This document shows positions 22,371-31,146 of a stretch of 64,000 bases of DNA, piece by piece; within the stretch, counting starts at the first letter, position 1, and every line of letters begins with the position of its first letter. Location of the stretch: NCBI GenBank assembly GCA_018857735.1, contig JABMCL010002167.1, positions 1,042,001-1,106,000 on the forward strand, in the 5' to 3' direction. The notes beneath the pieces were generated by a model. That model was not told where the DNA came from. It searched no databases and saw nothing but the letters and a program-made list of their open reading frames with translations. This stretch comes from Alviniconcha marisindica (Eukaryota; Mollusca; Gastropoda; Provannidae). The translations under genes were made by a program, and so were the position numbers.

Positions 22371-23164
22371 GTGACACACACTACACCTACACAAGTCAAT
22401 ACTTTCTCATTGTGAAAACAAAAATCAGCCTGTAGTCGTATGGTACACGACACATACAATATATATAAAATATATCGGAAAGCTGTCACAGTGTCATCCG
22501 GCAGGGGCTAGAAAGCAATCAAAGACTTTTTCGACCTGCAGTCACTCAGGCAAGGACCAGCAAAGACTTCTCCACCTCAAAAACAGTGACTATTCACTTC
22601 ACAGTTAGGAGAGATCAAAGTGAGGCCAGGTCAAGTCTTTACACACTTTGTAGCTGCCAGCGATGATGAAGCTGAATGACACGACGTCGCACGGTAACAC
22701 ACACAAGACGATGACGATGATGACGACGACAAAATAAAAAAGGACTGGTGGACACAGAAGCTCCATTTCCCCACCTTTCAGAGAAATCTCGAGCGACATT
22801 ACACCTTCACAACCTGCAAGTTAGACATTTTCCTCTTATCAGTCTGTGTTTACTGAGCCGGATTTTGTCAAATTTTCAGCCTGGAGTAATTTTTTTGGTC
22901 CACTTTTTCAGCACCAAACTGATTTTCTTCCACTTTCAGCAAGTAACTGATCTTGTGCAAATTTTAGCACTGTGCAAATTTTAGCAGCGCAGTGATTCTG
23001 TTCCAAGTTCTAAAACTGAGCTGCTTCTGTTCAGCTTTCAGCACAGCAGGGCATATATTCCATCCAGTTTTCACAGACGGACCCTTTGTTCTTCATGATG
23101 GAAGTCTACTGCTCAGCACTAAACAAAATCTACGGCTCCAAGCCTGGTTACTCATAACTTGTTT
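22371..23164. other. Intergenic DNA, no gene seen
   Basis: Contains a short set of 'ttttcagcac'-type repeats (22870-23050). No exon recognised. Confidence 0.4.
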
Positions 23165-23595
23165 CACACTCCGAGCACCGCTTTCCGGCACCTTCCTCCA
23201 AACTCTGCCCGATTTAGTTACGCCACTGAAGGGGCACTCTTTATCTCCGTGCAGCTGTCCAGCGACGTGGTCAGTGCCCTCCGAAAGGTTTGGGTGCTAA
23301 TATGACTGTAGAAGCAACCTAGCGCCAAAGCGCACACGTAAACATGACGCATCCACTCCTGGTAAAAAAAAAGAAGAGTTCCATCTCAATTCAAACGATT
23401 GTGGTTTTATTTGTGCTGGTGTAAACTTTGTTGGCGGCTATAAATGACATGCCTTGTTTTATTTGAGTTGCTACTGTTTGAGCACCAACAAAAAACTGCT
23501 CGTTAGCTGACAGTTTTCTGGACCCTATGCCGTAACTAAATACGGCAGTGGTTGAAGGAAGGATGTCGTAAACCAGTGCTTGGGGTTTGAACTTG
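23165..23595 (-). mobile_element. MITE family M2 copy (inverted relative to 40855 and 41528)
   Basis: From 'cacactccgagcaccgcttt' to 'gtaaaccagtgcttggggtt'. The two ends are imperfect inverted repeats of about 55 bp (CTCCRAGCAYYG..TTTMYGGCA and its complement, then ATTTAGTTACGCCA). The interior matches the reverse complement of 40855-41285 (for example 'gcacacgtaaacatgacgca'). No ORF, so non-autonomous. Confidence 0.8.
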
Positions 23596-23834
23596 TTTGT
23601 GACTCCACCTTCATTTTGAAAATGACAAATCCTCTCAATGCGGGGCCTGATGAACTTGAATAACTGCCAACAAGCTTTGACAGCTCGGTGTCATTCTAAA
23701 TTCTTAAGAACACAACAAAATTACACGGGAGTCTTTGCACTTGAACACAACAACGTCAAACCACATCCAAACCTCACATTTTTTTTTTTTGCTGGCAGGG
23801 CAAAACATTGGGGAGCCATGTCCACTGATGTAAC

Positions 23835-23905
23835 CAAGCCTCGCTTTCAGGCCCCCTGTTTCCAAACTCTGCCATAACTGGTTACGCCACTGAAATAGCA
23901 CTCCT
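23835..23905 (-). repeat. Fragment of MITE M2 terminus
   Basis: 'aagcctcgctttcaggcccc' and 'ctctgccataactggttacg' plus 'ccactgaaatagcactcctt' match the start of the copy at 23165. Confidence 0.6.
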
Positions 23906-23977
23906 TATCTCCACACATGTCTGTCCACCAAAATCGCCCCTAAAAGTCTCTCTCTGTCAATGCCCAGTGGCTACATC

Positions 23978-24387
23978 CCGACAAGGAGATGGTTGGAAAT
24001 TCCTGGGACATTTTTAAACACCATTTTGGGTCACAGACAACATAATCATTCAAACAGGTTCAAATCTAGCTACTGAAGCCAAAATTTGCAACAAAAGGTG
24101 AGTTTTATTGTATGTCTTTCAGCATGCACATGACGCTCCTTTGACATTTGATCTAGATCCACTTTTAGAGTAATGATGTGCATGCATCTGCAGTGCCGAT
24201 TTCGGCCAAAGCAAGCAGTTGTATACTGACGACTGCTTTTTACAAACTGTAATCAAACTCACTTTTTGTTGCAAGTTTGGGCTTCACTTCGATAGATATG
24301 AACCCGTTTGAATGATTCTGATGATAATCGTTTCCCAAACTGCCTTTTAAAATGTTTCAGGAATTTTTGACCGTCTCCTTGGATATT
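23978..24387. repeat. Foldback element with ~130-bp inverted arms
   Basis: The left arm (about 23978-24110: 'ggagatggttggaaattcct', 'aatcattcaaacaggttca', 'gcaacaaaaggtgagttt') is the diverged reverse complement of the right arm (about 24250-24387). The central ~140 bp holds a smaller hairpin (AAGCAGTTGTATACTGACGACTGCTT). No coding sequence. A MITE or similar is likely. Confidence 0.7.
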
Positions 24388-24718
24388 TACCCAATGCCTT
24401 CCGTACAATTTGCAAAAAGTCTTGAGTACTAACAGCCAAAGCTGACACAGGCGACATGCCACAGTGGCAGGCCACGCCACACGCTCCATGATGTCAGTAT
24501 TGCTGTGGCTTATCTGTGCTCCTTCGCACACATGAGCGACAGTTGCTCATGCGACAGGCGTTTGGTGATGCAAACGAACCTTGACCAACAACCTAACATT
24601 TATTTTCCAAGCCATGCCTTATCGCCGTAGCAATCATACTGATCGTAATGTATGCATACACAGTGATGTGTATTCTATTTTAATGCAAGGCAAGTAGTCT
24701 CGACGTTTCTGAATTGGA

Positions 24719-24780
24719 TCGCCCTGATATAACCGCACTGGCTGACTGGGCGTAAAACACCAAGTTACTTACTTACTTCT
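24719..24780 (+). repeat. Dispersed repeat C copy
   Basis: 'cgccctgatataaccgcact', 'ggctgactgggcgtaaaaca' and 'ccaagttacttacttacttc'. This is among the best preserved copies. Confidence 0.8.
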
Positions 24781-24879
24781 AAATCGGAGAGCTACACGCG
24801 ATCCGCCATTGTTAGCTGTCCATGTGGTTACAAACTTACTGCCACCTGAACACAACAAAACGCTGTCAGTCACCTGACA

Positions 24880-25690
24880 AGTTTTCGGAAACCTATGATG
24901 TAACCAATTGTGGAAGTGGTTGGAGGAAGGATGACACATCTTTGGAAACCTATGGTGTAACCAGTTGTGGGAGTGGCTGGAGGGAGGACAAGTCTTCGGA
25001 AACCTATGATGTAACCAATTGTGGAAGTGGTTGGGGAAAGGGTGACAAGTCTTCAGAAACCTATGACGTAACCAATTGTGGAAGTGGTTGGGGAAAGGGT
25101 GACAAGTCTTCGGAAACCTATGACGTAACCAATTGTGGAAGTGGTTGAGGAAAGGGTGACAAGTCTTTTGAAACCTATGGTATAACCAATTGAGAAAGTG
25201 GTTGGGGAAAGGGTGACAAATCTTCGGAAACCTATGAAGTAACCAATTGTGAAAGTGGTTGGGGAAAGGGTGACAAGTCTTCAGAAACCTATGATGTAAC
25301 CAATTGTGGCACTGGCTGTGGTTGGAGCAAGGACAAGTCTTTGGAAACCTATGATGTAACCAATTGTGGAAGTGGTTGGGGAAAGGGTGACAAGTCTTTG
25401 GAAACCTATGGTGTAACCAATTGTGGCACTGGCTGTGGTTGGAGCAAGGACGACAAGTCTTTGGAAACCTATGGACGTAACCAATTGTGGAAGTGGTTGG
25501 GGAAAGGGTGACAAGTCTTTGGAAACCTATGGTGTAACCAATTGTGGCACTGGCTGTGGTTGGAGCAAGGACGACAAGTCTTTGGAAACCTATGGCGTAA
25601 CCAATTGTGGAAGTGGTTGGGGAAAGGGTGACAAGTCTTCAGAAACCTATGACGTAACCAGTTATGGCAGTGGTTGGAGGAAGGATGACA
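24880..25690 (+). repeat. 57-bp satellite (~14 units) related to the MITE M2 terminus
   Basis: Unit: 'ggaaacctatgatgtaacca', 'attgtggaagtggttgggga', 'aagggtgacaagtctt'. A variant with GGCACTGGCTGTGGTTGGAG recurs every second or third unit. The units translate as 19-residue repeats with no stop, but no gene is implied. The core CCTATG-CGTAAC-AA-GGCAGTGGTTG-AGGAAGGATG is the same sequence as the M2 terminal repeat, so the array probably grew from a MITE end. Confidence 0.9.
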
Positions 25691-27120
25691 TAAACCGACC
25701 CTTGCAATCTGCATGACCCTTTGAAACTTTCTGCTCCCCTTATGACTGAAAAGTATGTTACACAATGCAGCACATGTACAGCCAGAGCCTCCAATAACCA
25801 ATTTAAAGGAGCTGTCAGAGAAAGAGGACCGTAGTGAAGAGGCAAGCTCACCTGAAGATGAAGAAAATGCCTTAAACGTGAAAGTATACAGCCCATCTGC
25901 AGGCTTTGCAGGGTGGTTCTATCACTATTTATGAATGCAACAGAAGTACTTTGTTTGCTTCAAATCTGAATCTGAGCCCTTCGGGGTGTAGCCATGTTCG
26001 TTTGTTCCTTACTTTTGCCCGGATGTAACTGTCGTGGGGGACTGGGTGCTAAAATCTAATTATCTACCCATTGTTTCTTACAGAAAGCAGAAAAAGGTTG
26101 GCTCATGTGTGTGTGTGTGTGTGTGTGTGCTCACGTGTGTGTGTGTGCATGCACACGTGTGCACGTGTAATGTGTGTGTGAAAGTGAGTGAGAAAGAGAG
26201 ATTGATACAGTGACAGTCAATGCAGTAGGCCTACACTATTTGTTTTATTTATCTGTTTGTTTTGATCGTGACTGTAATTCAAATTTCCTGTGTTTACAGA
26301 GGACGAATACGTTTTCTTGATTCTTGACAACACCTGTGCCACACATGCTGGCCTTGTTTATAATGTACACCGACAGAAGCACACAACATGGCAGCATTCA
26401 TGATTAATTTCAATGACCCCAGCTGCATTGTCACAAAGAAAAAGAACCAGCACAACAATGAAGCTGTTGCAGTCGAAAGCAGGCTCACACTGTTATCCAA
26501 AACTGGCGGGCGATGAACCATTCCCAAGGAATAATATTCACGAGGTGGGGTCACCCAGATCGAAAGCAAGGCTTAGAACACTATGCTCCTACGGCGTTGG
26601 TGACAAAATCAGTCGACAAAATCTCTAAAAATGAGCTTGCAAGAAAAAGTGTAAAGTGGAATGAAAAGCCCTGACTGGCACGTGGTCAGAATCCACCTTT
26701 GAAAACTCCTGTGGATGTCCTGCCCTGGACATGCCTCAGTGAAGGGAGATGACTGAGCTGACGGACTGGCGGGCAAAGCAAGCATTACAAGTGGTTTTGC
26801 GTCTGAGAAGATCTAAGGTGTTGAGGAGCTTGAGACATATCTGTGGGCATGAGGCTAAGGACATCACACCAATGAAGCGATTGATGCCTGGAGAAGAACG
26901 ACGTGGAAAGACAAATCACTCGACAATCTTCCTTGAAAGGATGAGAAAAGGCCACTGACCCCATCGTCAATCAGACGAACATTGGAACTGTTTCAAAGGC
27001 AATGTTTGGGGAAACGTCTCGGGGAAGGGGTGGAGTGCACATGGGCTTTTCTGAGCACAAAAGATACCATCTTCAACTGAACTAAATAGAACCAAATGCT
27101 GTCATCATTTCTGCAGACCC
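25691..27120. other. Intergenic DNA with a GT tract, no gene seen
   Basis: (GT)n occurs at 26106-26185. Two or three short open frames lack recognisable domains. This may be part of the TBL1XR1 3' flank. Confidence 0.4.
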
Positions 27121-27124
27121 AAGC

Positions 27125-27425
27125 CTAGCCTTCGATCTCATGACCCGCCATGACCCAGCTCTCACGACCCACCATGACCCAGCTCTCATGACCCGCCATG
27201 ACCCAGCTCTAGCTCACGACCTGCCATGACCCAGTTCGAGCTCACGACCTGCCATGACCTGGCTGTCATGACCCGCCATGACCCAGCTCTCATGACCTGC
27301 CATGACCCAGCTCTCACGACCCCCATGACCCAGCTCTCATGACCCCCATGACCCAGCTCTCATGACCCAGCTCTCATGACCCACCATGACCCAGCTCTCA
27401 TGACCCCCATGACCCACCACATTAG
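27125..27425 (+). repeat. ~24-bp minisatellite ('catgacccagctctcatgac')
   Basis: About 13 units of CATGACCCAGCTCTCATGAC plus CCGC/CCAC/CC, with length variants. Confidence 0.9.
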
Positions 27426-28329
27426 GAATGGTCAATGATGGACATGTCCTGCCTGTAACACGGTAACCTCTTCAACAACAAAAACCCTGAGGCCCTAATG
27501 GCTGGCCTGCTGATCTGCAGCTTGGTTCTAATGCAAGTTGAGTTTACTGCTGAGAGGAAAATAAGGCTGCTACTGTACAACTCAATTTCACCAAGCGCCA
27601 GTCTCACTCGCACAGATCGTAACGGGCACAGCGATTCATTGACAGCACAGACAAGGTATCGTCACACCGTCGTTCAAACTCACTACTGTTTGAGGTGCTG
27701 AAAACTGTCATGTTCCTTTGAAACTTTCATTCACACTACTGTCTGAGGTGCTGAAAGCTGTCATGTTCCTTTGAAACTTTCAATCTACTTTGTGCTAGCA
27801 AAATCAACAACAACCGCACCCCCATTGCTTTCATGTCTTACCAAACTGTGGTCAGACTGATAGCTTGACTTTTTTTTGTTTTCTTCTTTTTTTCAAGGCA
27901 GATGCAAAACAAATCATGGCTGCAGCAGCACACTTAAAAAACTCATAATCATACTTACCAAAAAAAATTAAAAAAAAGCAAGAAAACAAGAAAAATTATG
28001 AAGTTCTGATTCAGAACAGCGGATATTCTAAAGTGTTAAGAGAAATCATAACAGACCTTAAAGAGAAATACACACAGGACATGCACCAACACGTGAAAAT
28101 GAAAGCACTGACAGTGACTTCTAATTTATTGACACTGGTACCATTTCAAGTATCCAAATGACTGCTGTTGGAGCTTTCTTGCGTATGTTTCCTGACGCAG
28201 TCGAACACTGATGCCAAACCACTTTTTCACTCATGGTATTCGTGACCTTCTGAAAAATGAAACATTTACAGACAAGACTGCGCCCCTCAAGCAGCCAATC
28301 CGGATGTCACACTGCCGTTTGACTCAAGG
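27426..28329. other. Intergenic DNA or TBL1XR1 3' flank, no gene seen
   Basis: Contains two copies of 'actactgtctgaggtgctga'-like sequence (27680-27780). TTTATT at 28125-28130 gives AATAAA on the minus strand, a possible but unproven TBL1XR1 poly(A) signal about 1.2 kb after the terminal exon array. Confidence 0.3.
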
Positions 28330-28595
28330 TATGTGTGACTCCTCTTGAGATGAAACATCTGCGCCTCTGAAGCAGTTCTCTCGAGATGAAACGTCTGCAC
28401 CTCTGAAGCAGTTCTCTCAAGATGAAACATCTGCACCTCGGAAGCAGTTCTCTCAAGATGAAACATCTGCACCTCAGAAACTCAACCTTGACGCCAAACC
28501 ACTTTTTTTGGTTTTAACTCTCAACCTTGACACCAAAACCACGTTTTTGTGTGTTTAAAAAAACAAACTCTCAACCTTGATGCCAAACCAGTTTT
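28330..28595 (+). repeat. 36-bp array (4 units) followed by ~48-bp array (3 units)
   Basis: 'gatgaaacatctgcacctct' plus 'gaagcagttctctcaa' repeats about four times (28345-28480). Then 'ctcaaccttgacgccaaacc' plus 'actttttt' repeats three times. Confidence 0.8.
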
Positions 28596-28918
28596 TCCCC
28601 CCCACCCACTTTCTGAAGATGCAACATCTACAGATGAGACTACACAGCTTTGCACCACGTTCCACAAGTGTATAAGTGTTTCTCCTCCACAATGTCCTCG
28701 GCCACCCACTCCCTCCACAAAATCCCCCTGTTGCAGCAGCAACAGAGGCGTGCTGCCCCGCCCACGTCACTCCGGAACACTTGGGGGAAGTCTTCAGTGA
28801 AGCCACTTCCTCATTCGGATCGATGTCAAGTAATTCCACAGGAAACCTTCCAGGGTCCTTCCTTCCTTCCTTCCAGGCCGATCTCTGTCACGGCCACAGC
28901 CGAAACCTCGGTGACGTT

Positions 28919-28996
28919 AAGGTCGAGGTCACAGGCAAAGTTCAGTGGCAAATAGGTCAAGGTCGCACACAGCGAAACCTTGGTAGGTCAAGGTCA
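28919..28996 (+). promoter_or_regulatory. Three AGGTCA-type direct motifs (possible nuclear receptor half-sites)
   Basis: 'aaggtcgaggtcac' (28919-28932), 'taggtcaaggtcgc' and 'taggtcaaggtcacag' (28984-28997) contain one degenerate and two exact or near TCAAGGTCA motifs spaced about 32 bp. TCAAGGTCA is the extended half-site of monomeric nuclear receptors (ERR/NR5A types). The regular spacing also fits a decayed tandem repeat, so regulatory meaning is speculative. Confidence 0.15.
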
Positions 28997-29324
28997 CAGC
29001 AAAATTTCTCCCAGCAACCCATCTTCAGAAAGAAAGAACAACAGCAACTGAAGACACACAACCATGACGATGATGATGACCAGGACAACAACACAGACGA
29101 TGAGACGAGACGAGACGAGACGACAGAGATGATGATGGCGAAGGCTTCGGGCAATGCTGAGTTGTGCTGTGGAGGGGCTGGACGTGGCCCAAGTGGGCCC
29201 AGCTGAAGGCCACGGTGGGCCGCACGGCCTTGAACTTTGAAGGAGCTGGCCTAGAAGATCAGCAGCCGGAGTACCTGAAGTAAGGCGTGGGCAACGAGAC
29301 ATCGTCGTTGTCTTGGAAACCCCT

Positions 29325-29351
29325 TTATTTCCTGAGATCTAGCACAAACAC
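29325..29351 (-). CDS. TBL1XR1: TBL1XR1 terminal exon copy 1 (most distal), VFVLDLRK-stop
   Basis: After TTTGTGTTTCAG the copy reads GTG TTT GTG CTA GAT CTC AGG AAA TAA, giving VFVLDLRK. Vertebrate TBL1 proteins end VCVLDLRK, so this copy best preserves the ancestral tail. The stop overlaps an AATAAA hexamer (29324-29329, minus). It is the farthest copy from the upstream exon, with eight other intact acceptors lying before it, so whether it is used cannot be decided from sequence. Confidence 0.7.
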   Translation of the reverse strand: MFVLDLRK

Positions 29352-29393
29352 CTGAAACACAAACAAGACATTGTTGTTGTCATGAAAAACCCT

Positions 29394-29420
29394 TTATTTC
29401 CCGAGATCTAACACAAACAC
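29394..29420 (-). CDS. TBL1XR1: Terminal exon copy 2, VFVLDLGK-stop
   Basis: Intact acceptor; reads VFVLDLGK and TAA. The conserved arginine is replaced by glycine. AATAAA overlaps the stop (29393-29398, minus). Confidence 0.4.
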   Translation of the reverse strand: MFVLDLGK

Positions 29421-29462
29421 CTGAAACACAAATGAGACATTGTTGTTGTCATGGAAACCCCT

Positions 29463-29489
29463 CTATTTCCTGAAAACTAGCACAAACAC
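29463..29489 (-). CDS. TBL1XR1: Terminal exon copy 3, VFVLVFRK-stop
   Basis: Intact acceptor; reads VFVLVFRK and TAG. The Asp-Leu pair of the final WD40 strand is changed to Val-Phe. Confidence 0.35.
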   Translation of the reverse strand: MFVLVFRK

Positions 29490-29531
29490 CTGAAACACAA
29501 ACAAGGCATTGTTGTTGTCTTGGAAACCCCT

Positions 29532-29558
29532 CTGTTTCCCGAGATCTAACACAAACTC
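29532..29558 (-). pseudogene. TBL1XR1: Terminal exon copy 4, stop codon lost (EFVLDLGKQ...)
   Basis: Intact acceptor but TAG has become CAG. The frame continues through the spacer (RGFQDWLSVFQ) into copy 3 and stops there, which would give a tail of about 27 residues. The neighbouring spacer is 9 bp shorter. Confidence 0.45.
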
Positions 29559-29591
29559 CTGAAACACACTCAACCAGTCTTGGAAACCCCT

Positions 29592-29618
29592 CTATTTCAT
29601 GAGAACTAGCACAAACAC
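29592..29618 (-). CDS. TBL1XR1: Terminal exon copy 5, VFVLVLMK-stop
   Basis: Intact acceptor; reads VFVLVLMK and TAG. Confidence 0.35.
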   Translation of the reverse strand: MFVLVLMK

Positions 29619-29660
29619 CTGAAACACAAATGAGACATTGTTGTTGTCATGGAAACCCCT

Positions 29661-29963
29661 CTATTTACTGAGATCTAGCACAAACACCTGAAACACAAAT
29701 GAGACATTGTTGTTGTCTTGAAAACCCCTCTATTTACTGAGATCTAGCACAAACACCTGAAACACAAATGAGACATTGTTGTTGTCTTGAAAACCCCTCT
29801 ATTTACTGAGATCTAGCACAAACACCCGAAACACAAATCAGACATTGTTGTTGTCATGGAAACCCCTCTATTTACTGAGATCTAGCACAAACACCTGAAA
29901 CACAAATGAGACATTGTTGTTGTCATGGAAACCCCTCTATTTACTGAGATCTAGCACAAACAC
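29661..29963 (-). CDS. TBL1XR1: Terminal exon copies 6-10, all VFVLDLSK-stop
   Basis: Copies at 29661-29687, 29730-29756, 29799-29825, 29868-29894 and 29937-29963 are identical in the coding part (VFVLDLSK and TAG). The copy at 29799 has a CGG acceptor and should be dead. The copy at 29937-29963 is the first with an intact acceptor met by the transcript after exon 30382-30281, so on position alone it is the best candidate for the exon in use. Confidence 0.5.
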
Positions 29964-30005
29964 CTGAAACACAAATGAGACATTGTTGTTGTCTTGAAAA
30001 CCCCT

Positions 30006-30032
30006 CTATTTACTGAGATCTAGCACAAACAC
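30006..30032 (-). pseudogene. TBL1XR1: Terminal exon copy 11, acceptor mutated (CGG)
   Basis: The coding part is VFVLDLSK-stop, but the preceding CAG is CGG, as at 29825. The same change and the linked 'caaatcagac' spacer in both suggest a block duplication inside the array. Confidence 0.6.
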
Positions 30033-30074
30033 CCGAAACACAAATCAGACATTGTTGTTGTCTTGGAAACCCCT

Positions 30075-30101
30075 TTATTTACTGAGATCTAGCACCAGAC
30101 A
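30075..30101 (-). pseudogene. TBL1XR1: Terminal exon copy 12, truncated, no acceptor
   Basis: Keeps CTAGATCTCAGTAAATAA, but the upstream part is replaced by 'gtttgtctggtg', so no AG acceptor precedes it. This is the array edge nearest the upstream exon. Confidence 0.6.
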
Positions 30102-30280
30102 AACCTCACAATGACATTTTGTTTCACAGGCAGAGAGTAGGCTTATATGTCTAACATGAAAGCTTTATGCCAATGCTTAACCAATCTGTAGGCAGCTATT
30201 GTATCCTCATTCTGATTTAGATTGGAACATTTCTGCAAATGTCACATTGATCTTAATTATCTTCACAGGATTTTTCTTAC

Positions 30281-30382
30281 CGATCCATCTGAAGCGCTGG
30301 CGCCCACTTTGTCTCCCCGGTGATTCCAGCAGACTTCAAAGATGCCCCCTGTGCCCTTGTAACTGTGTACCAACGACCCTGA
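30281..30382 (-). CDS. TBL1XR1: TBL1XR1 exon, last WD40 blade (34 codons)
   Basis: Acceptor 'ctgtgtttcag' and donor GGATCG|GTAAGA bound [20 protein letters not shown] and [14 protein letters not shown], phase 0 at both ends. It corresponds to the final blade of human TBL1 ([32 protein letters not shown]), which is closed by the terminal exon (VFVLDL..). The acceptor is tandemly repeated just upstream (30383-30520). Confidence 0.95.
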
Positions 30383-30520
30383 CTGAAACACAGAAACAGC
30401 AGTCACAATCCTTCATCACTATACTTGGGACTGAAACACAAACACAGCCGTCACAATCCTTCATCACTATACTTGGGACTGAAACCCAAACACAGAAGTT
30501 GCAGTCAGTCATCACTTTTA
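30383..30520 (-). repeat. 48-bp x3 repeat of the 3' splice site region
   Basis: Units 30383-30430 and 30431-30478 and a partial third each begin (plus strand) with ctgaaac, the complement of GTTTCAG, and continue 'gtcacaatccttcatcacta'. Decoy acceptors therefore sit 48 and 96 nt before the real one; entering at a decoy reads SQV and then TAG. Confidence 0.85.
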
Positions 30521-30935
30521 CATTTACACACACACACACAGTGCCTCCCCTGCCCCCTCACACACACAGAGGATCACCCCCTCACACACACATAGTAGAA
30601 CCACACTCACACACACACAAACATACACAGAGGAGCACACACACACACACACACGCTCACAAAGACGCACACAACCTCTCTCTCCGCACGCACTGTCTCT
30701 CTCAAAAGAACACACGGACACACACACATACCCACACGCACACACTCTCTCTCACTGACACACACACACACACATACACACACTCACACATTCATCGACT
30801 CTCACACACACACACACCACACACACTCTCTCTCTCTCAGTGACACGCACGCCCACACACACACACACACACTCTTTCTCTCTCACTCCCACACATACAC
30901 TCACTGACTCACACATGAACGCACACACACACTCT
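30521..30935. repeat. CA/CT microsatellite cluster
   Basis: Interrupted (CA)n and (TC)n tracts throughout; open frames here are low-complexity artefacts. Confidence 0.9.
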
Positions 30936-30980
30936 GCACCCAGATTGGCGGAACAGAGCTGCAGCCACTTGTGACCCCAC

Positions 30981-31146
30981 CTGAACATTCCAGATGTGAA
31001 CACATTTATCGAAGGAGCCGCTGGCCAGGAACTTGCCATCAGGACTGAAGGCCACGCTGTACACCGGCTCCTGGTGCTTGGTCAGCGTGTGCAGACACGT
31101 GCCCCGGTCCACCTCCCACAGGCGCACTGTCGAGTCAAACGATGCG
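30981..31146 (-). CDS. TBL1XR1: TBL1XR1 exon, WD40 blades (55 codons)
   Basis: Acceptor TTTGTGTTTCAG|CGCATC and donor GTTCAG|GTGGGG. Reads [40 protein letters not shown] and [15 protein letters not shown], almost identical to human TBL1 ([24 protein letters not shown] and on). It starts in phase 2, completing the serine split from the previous exon. WD-type dipeptides (LW, IW) and SPDG turns mark two blades. Its first ~17 nt and acceptor are copied in the adjoining array. Confidence 0.96.

Larger units (their letters stand above)
29325..30101 (-). repeat. TBL1XR1: 69-bp array: 12 copies of the TBL1XR1 terminal exon
   Basis: Each unit holds, on the minus strand, a 3' splice site (TTTGTGTTTCAG) followed by nine codons ending in a stop, then about 42 bp of spacer (GGGGTTTCCATGACAACAAC and so on). 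Copy starts in plus coordinates are 29325, 29394, 29463, 29532, 29592, 29661, 29730, 29799, 29868, 29937, 30006 and 30075; the spacing is exactly 69 except for one 60-bp step. Nine copies keep the CAG acceptor; two have CGG (29799 and 30006); the copy nearest the upstream exon (30075) is truncated and has none. The array contains no other coding sequence. Confidence 0.93.
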
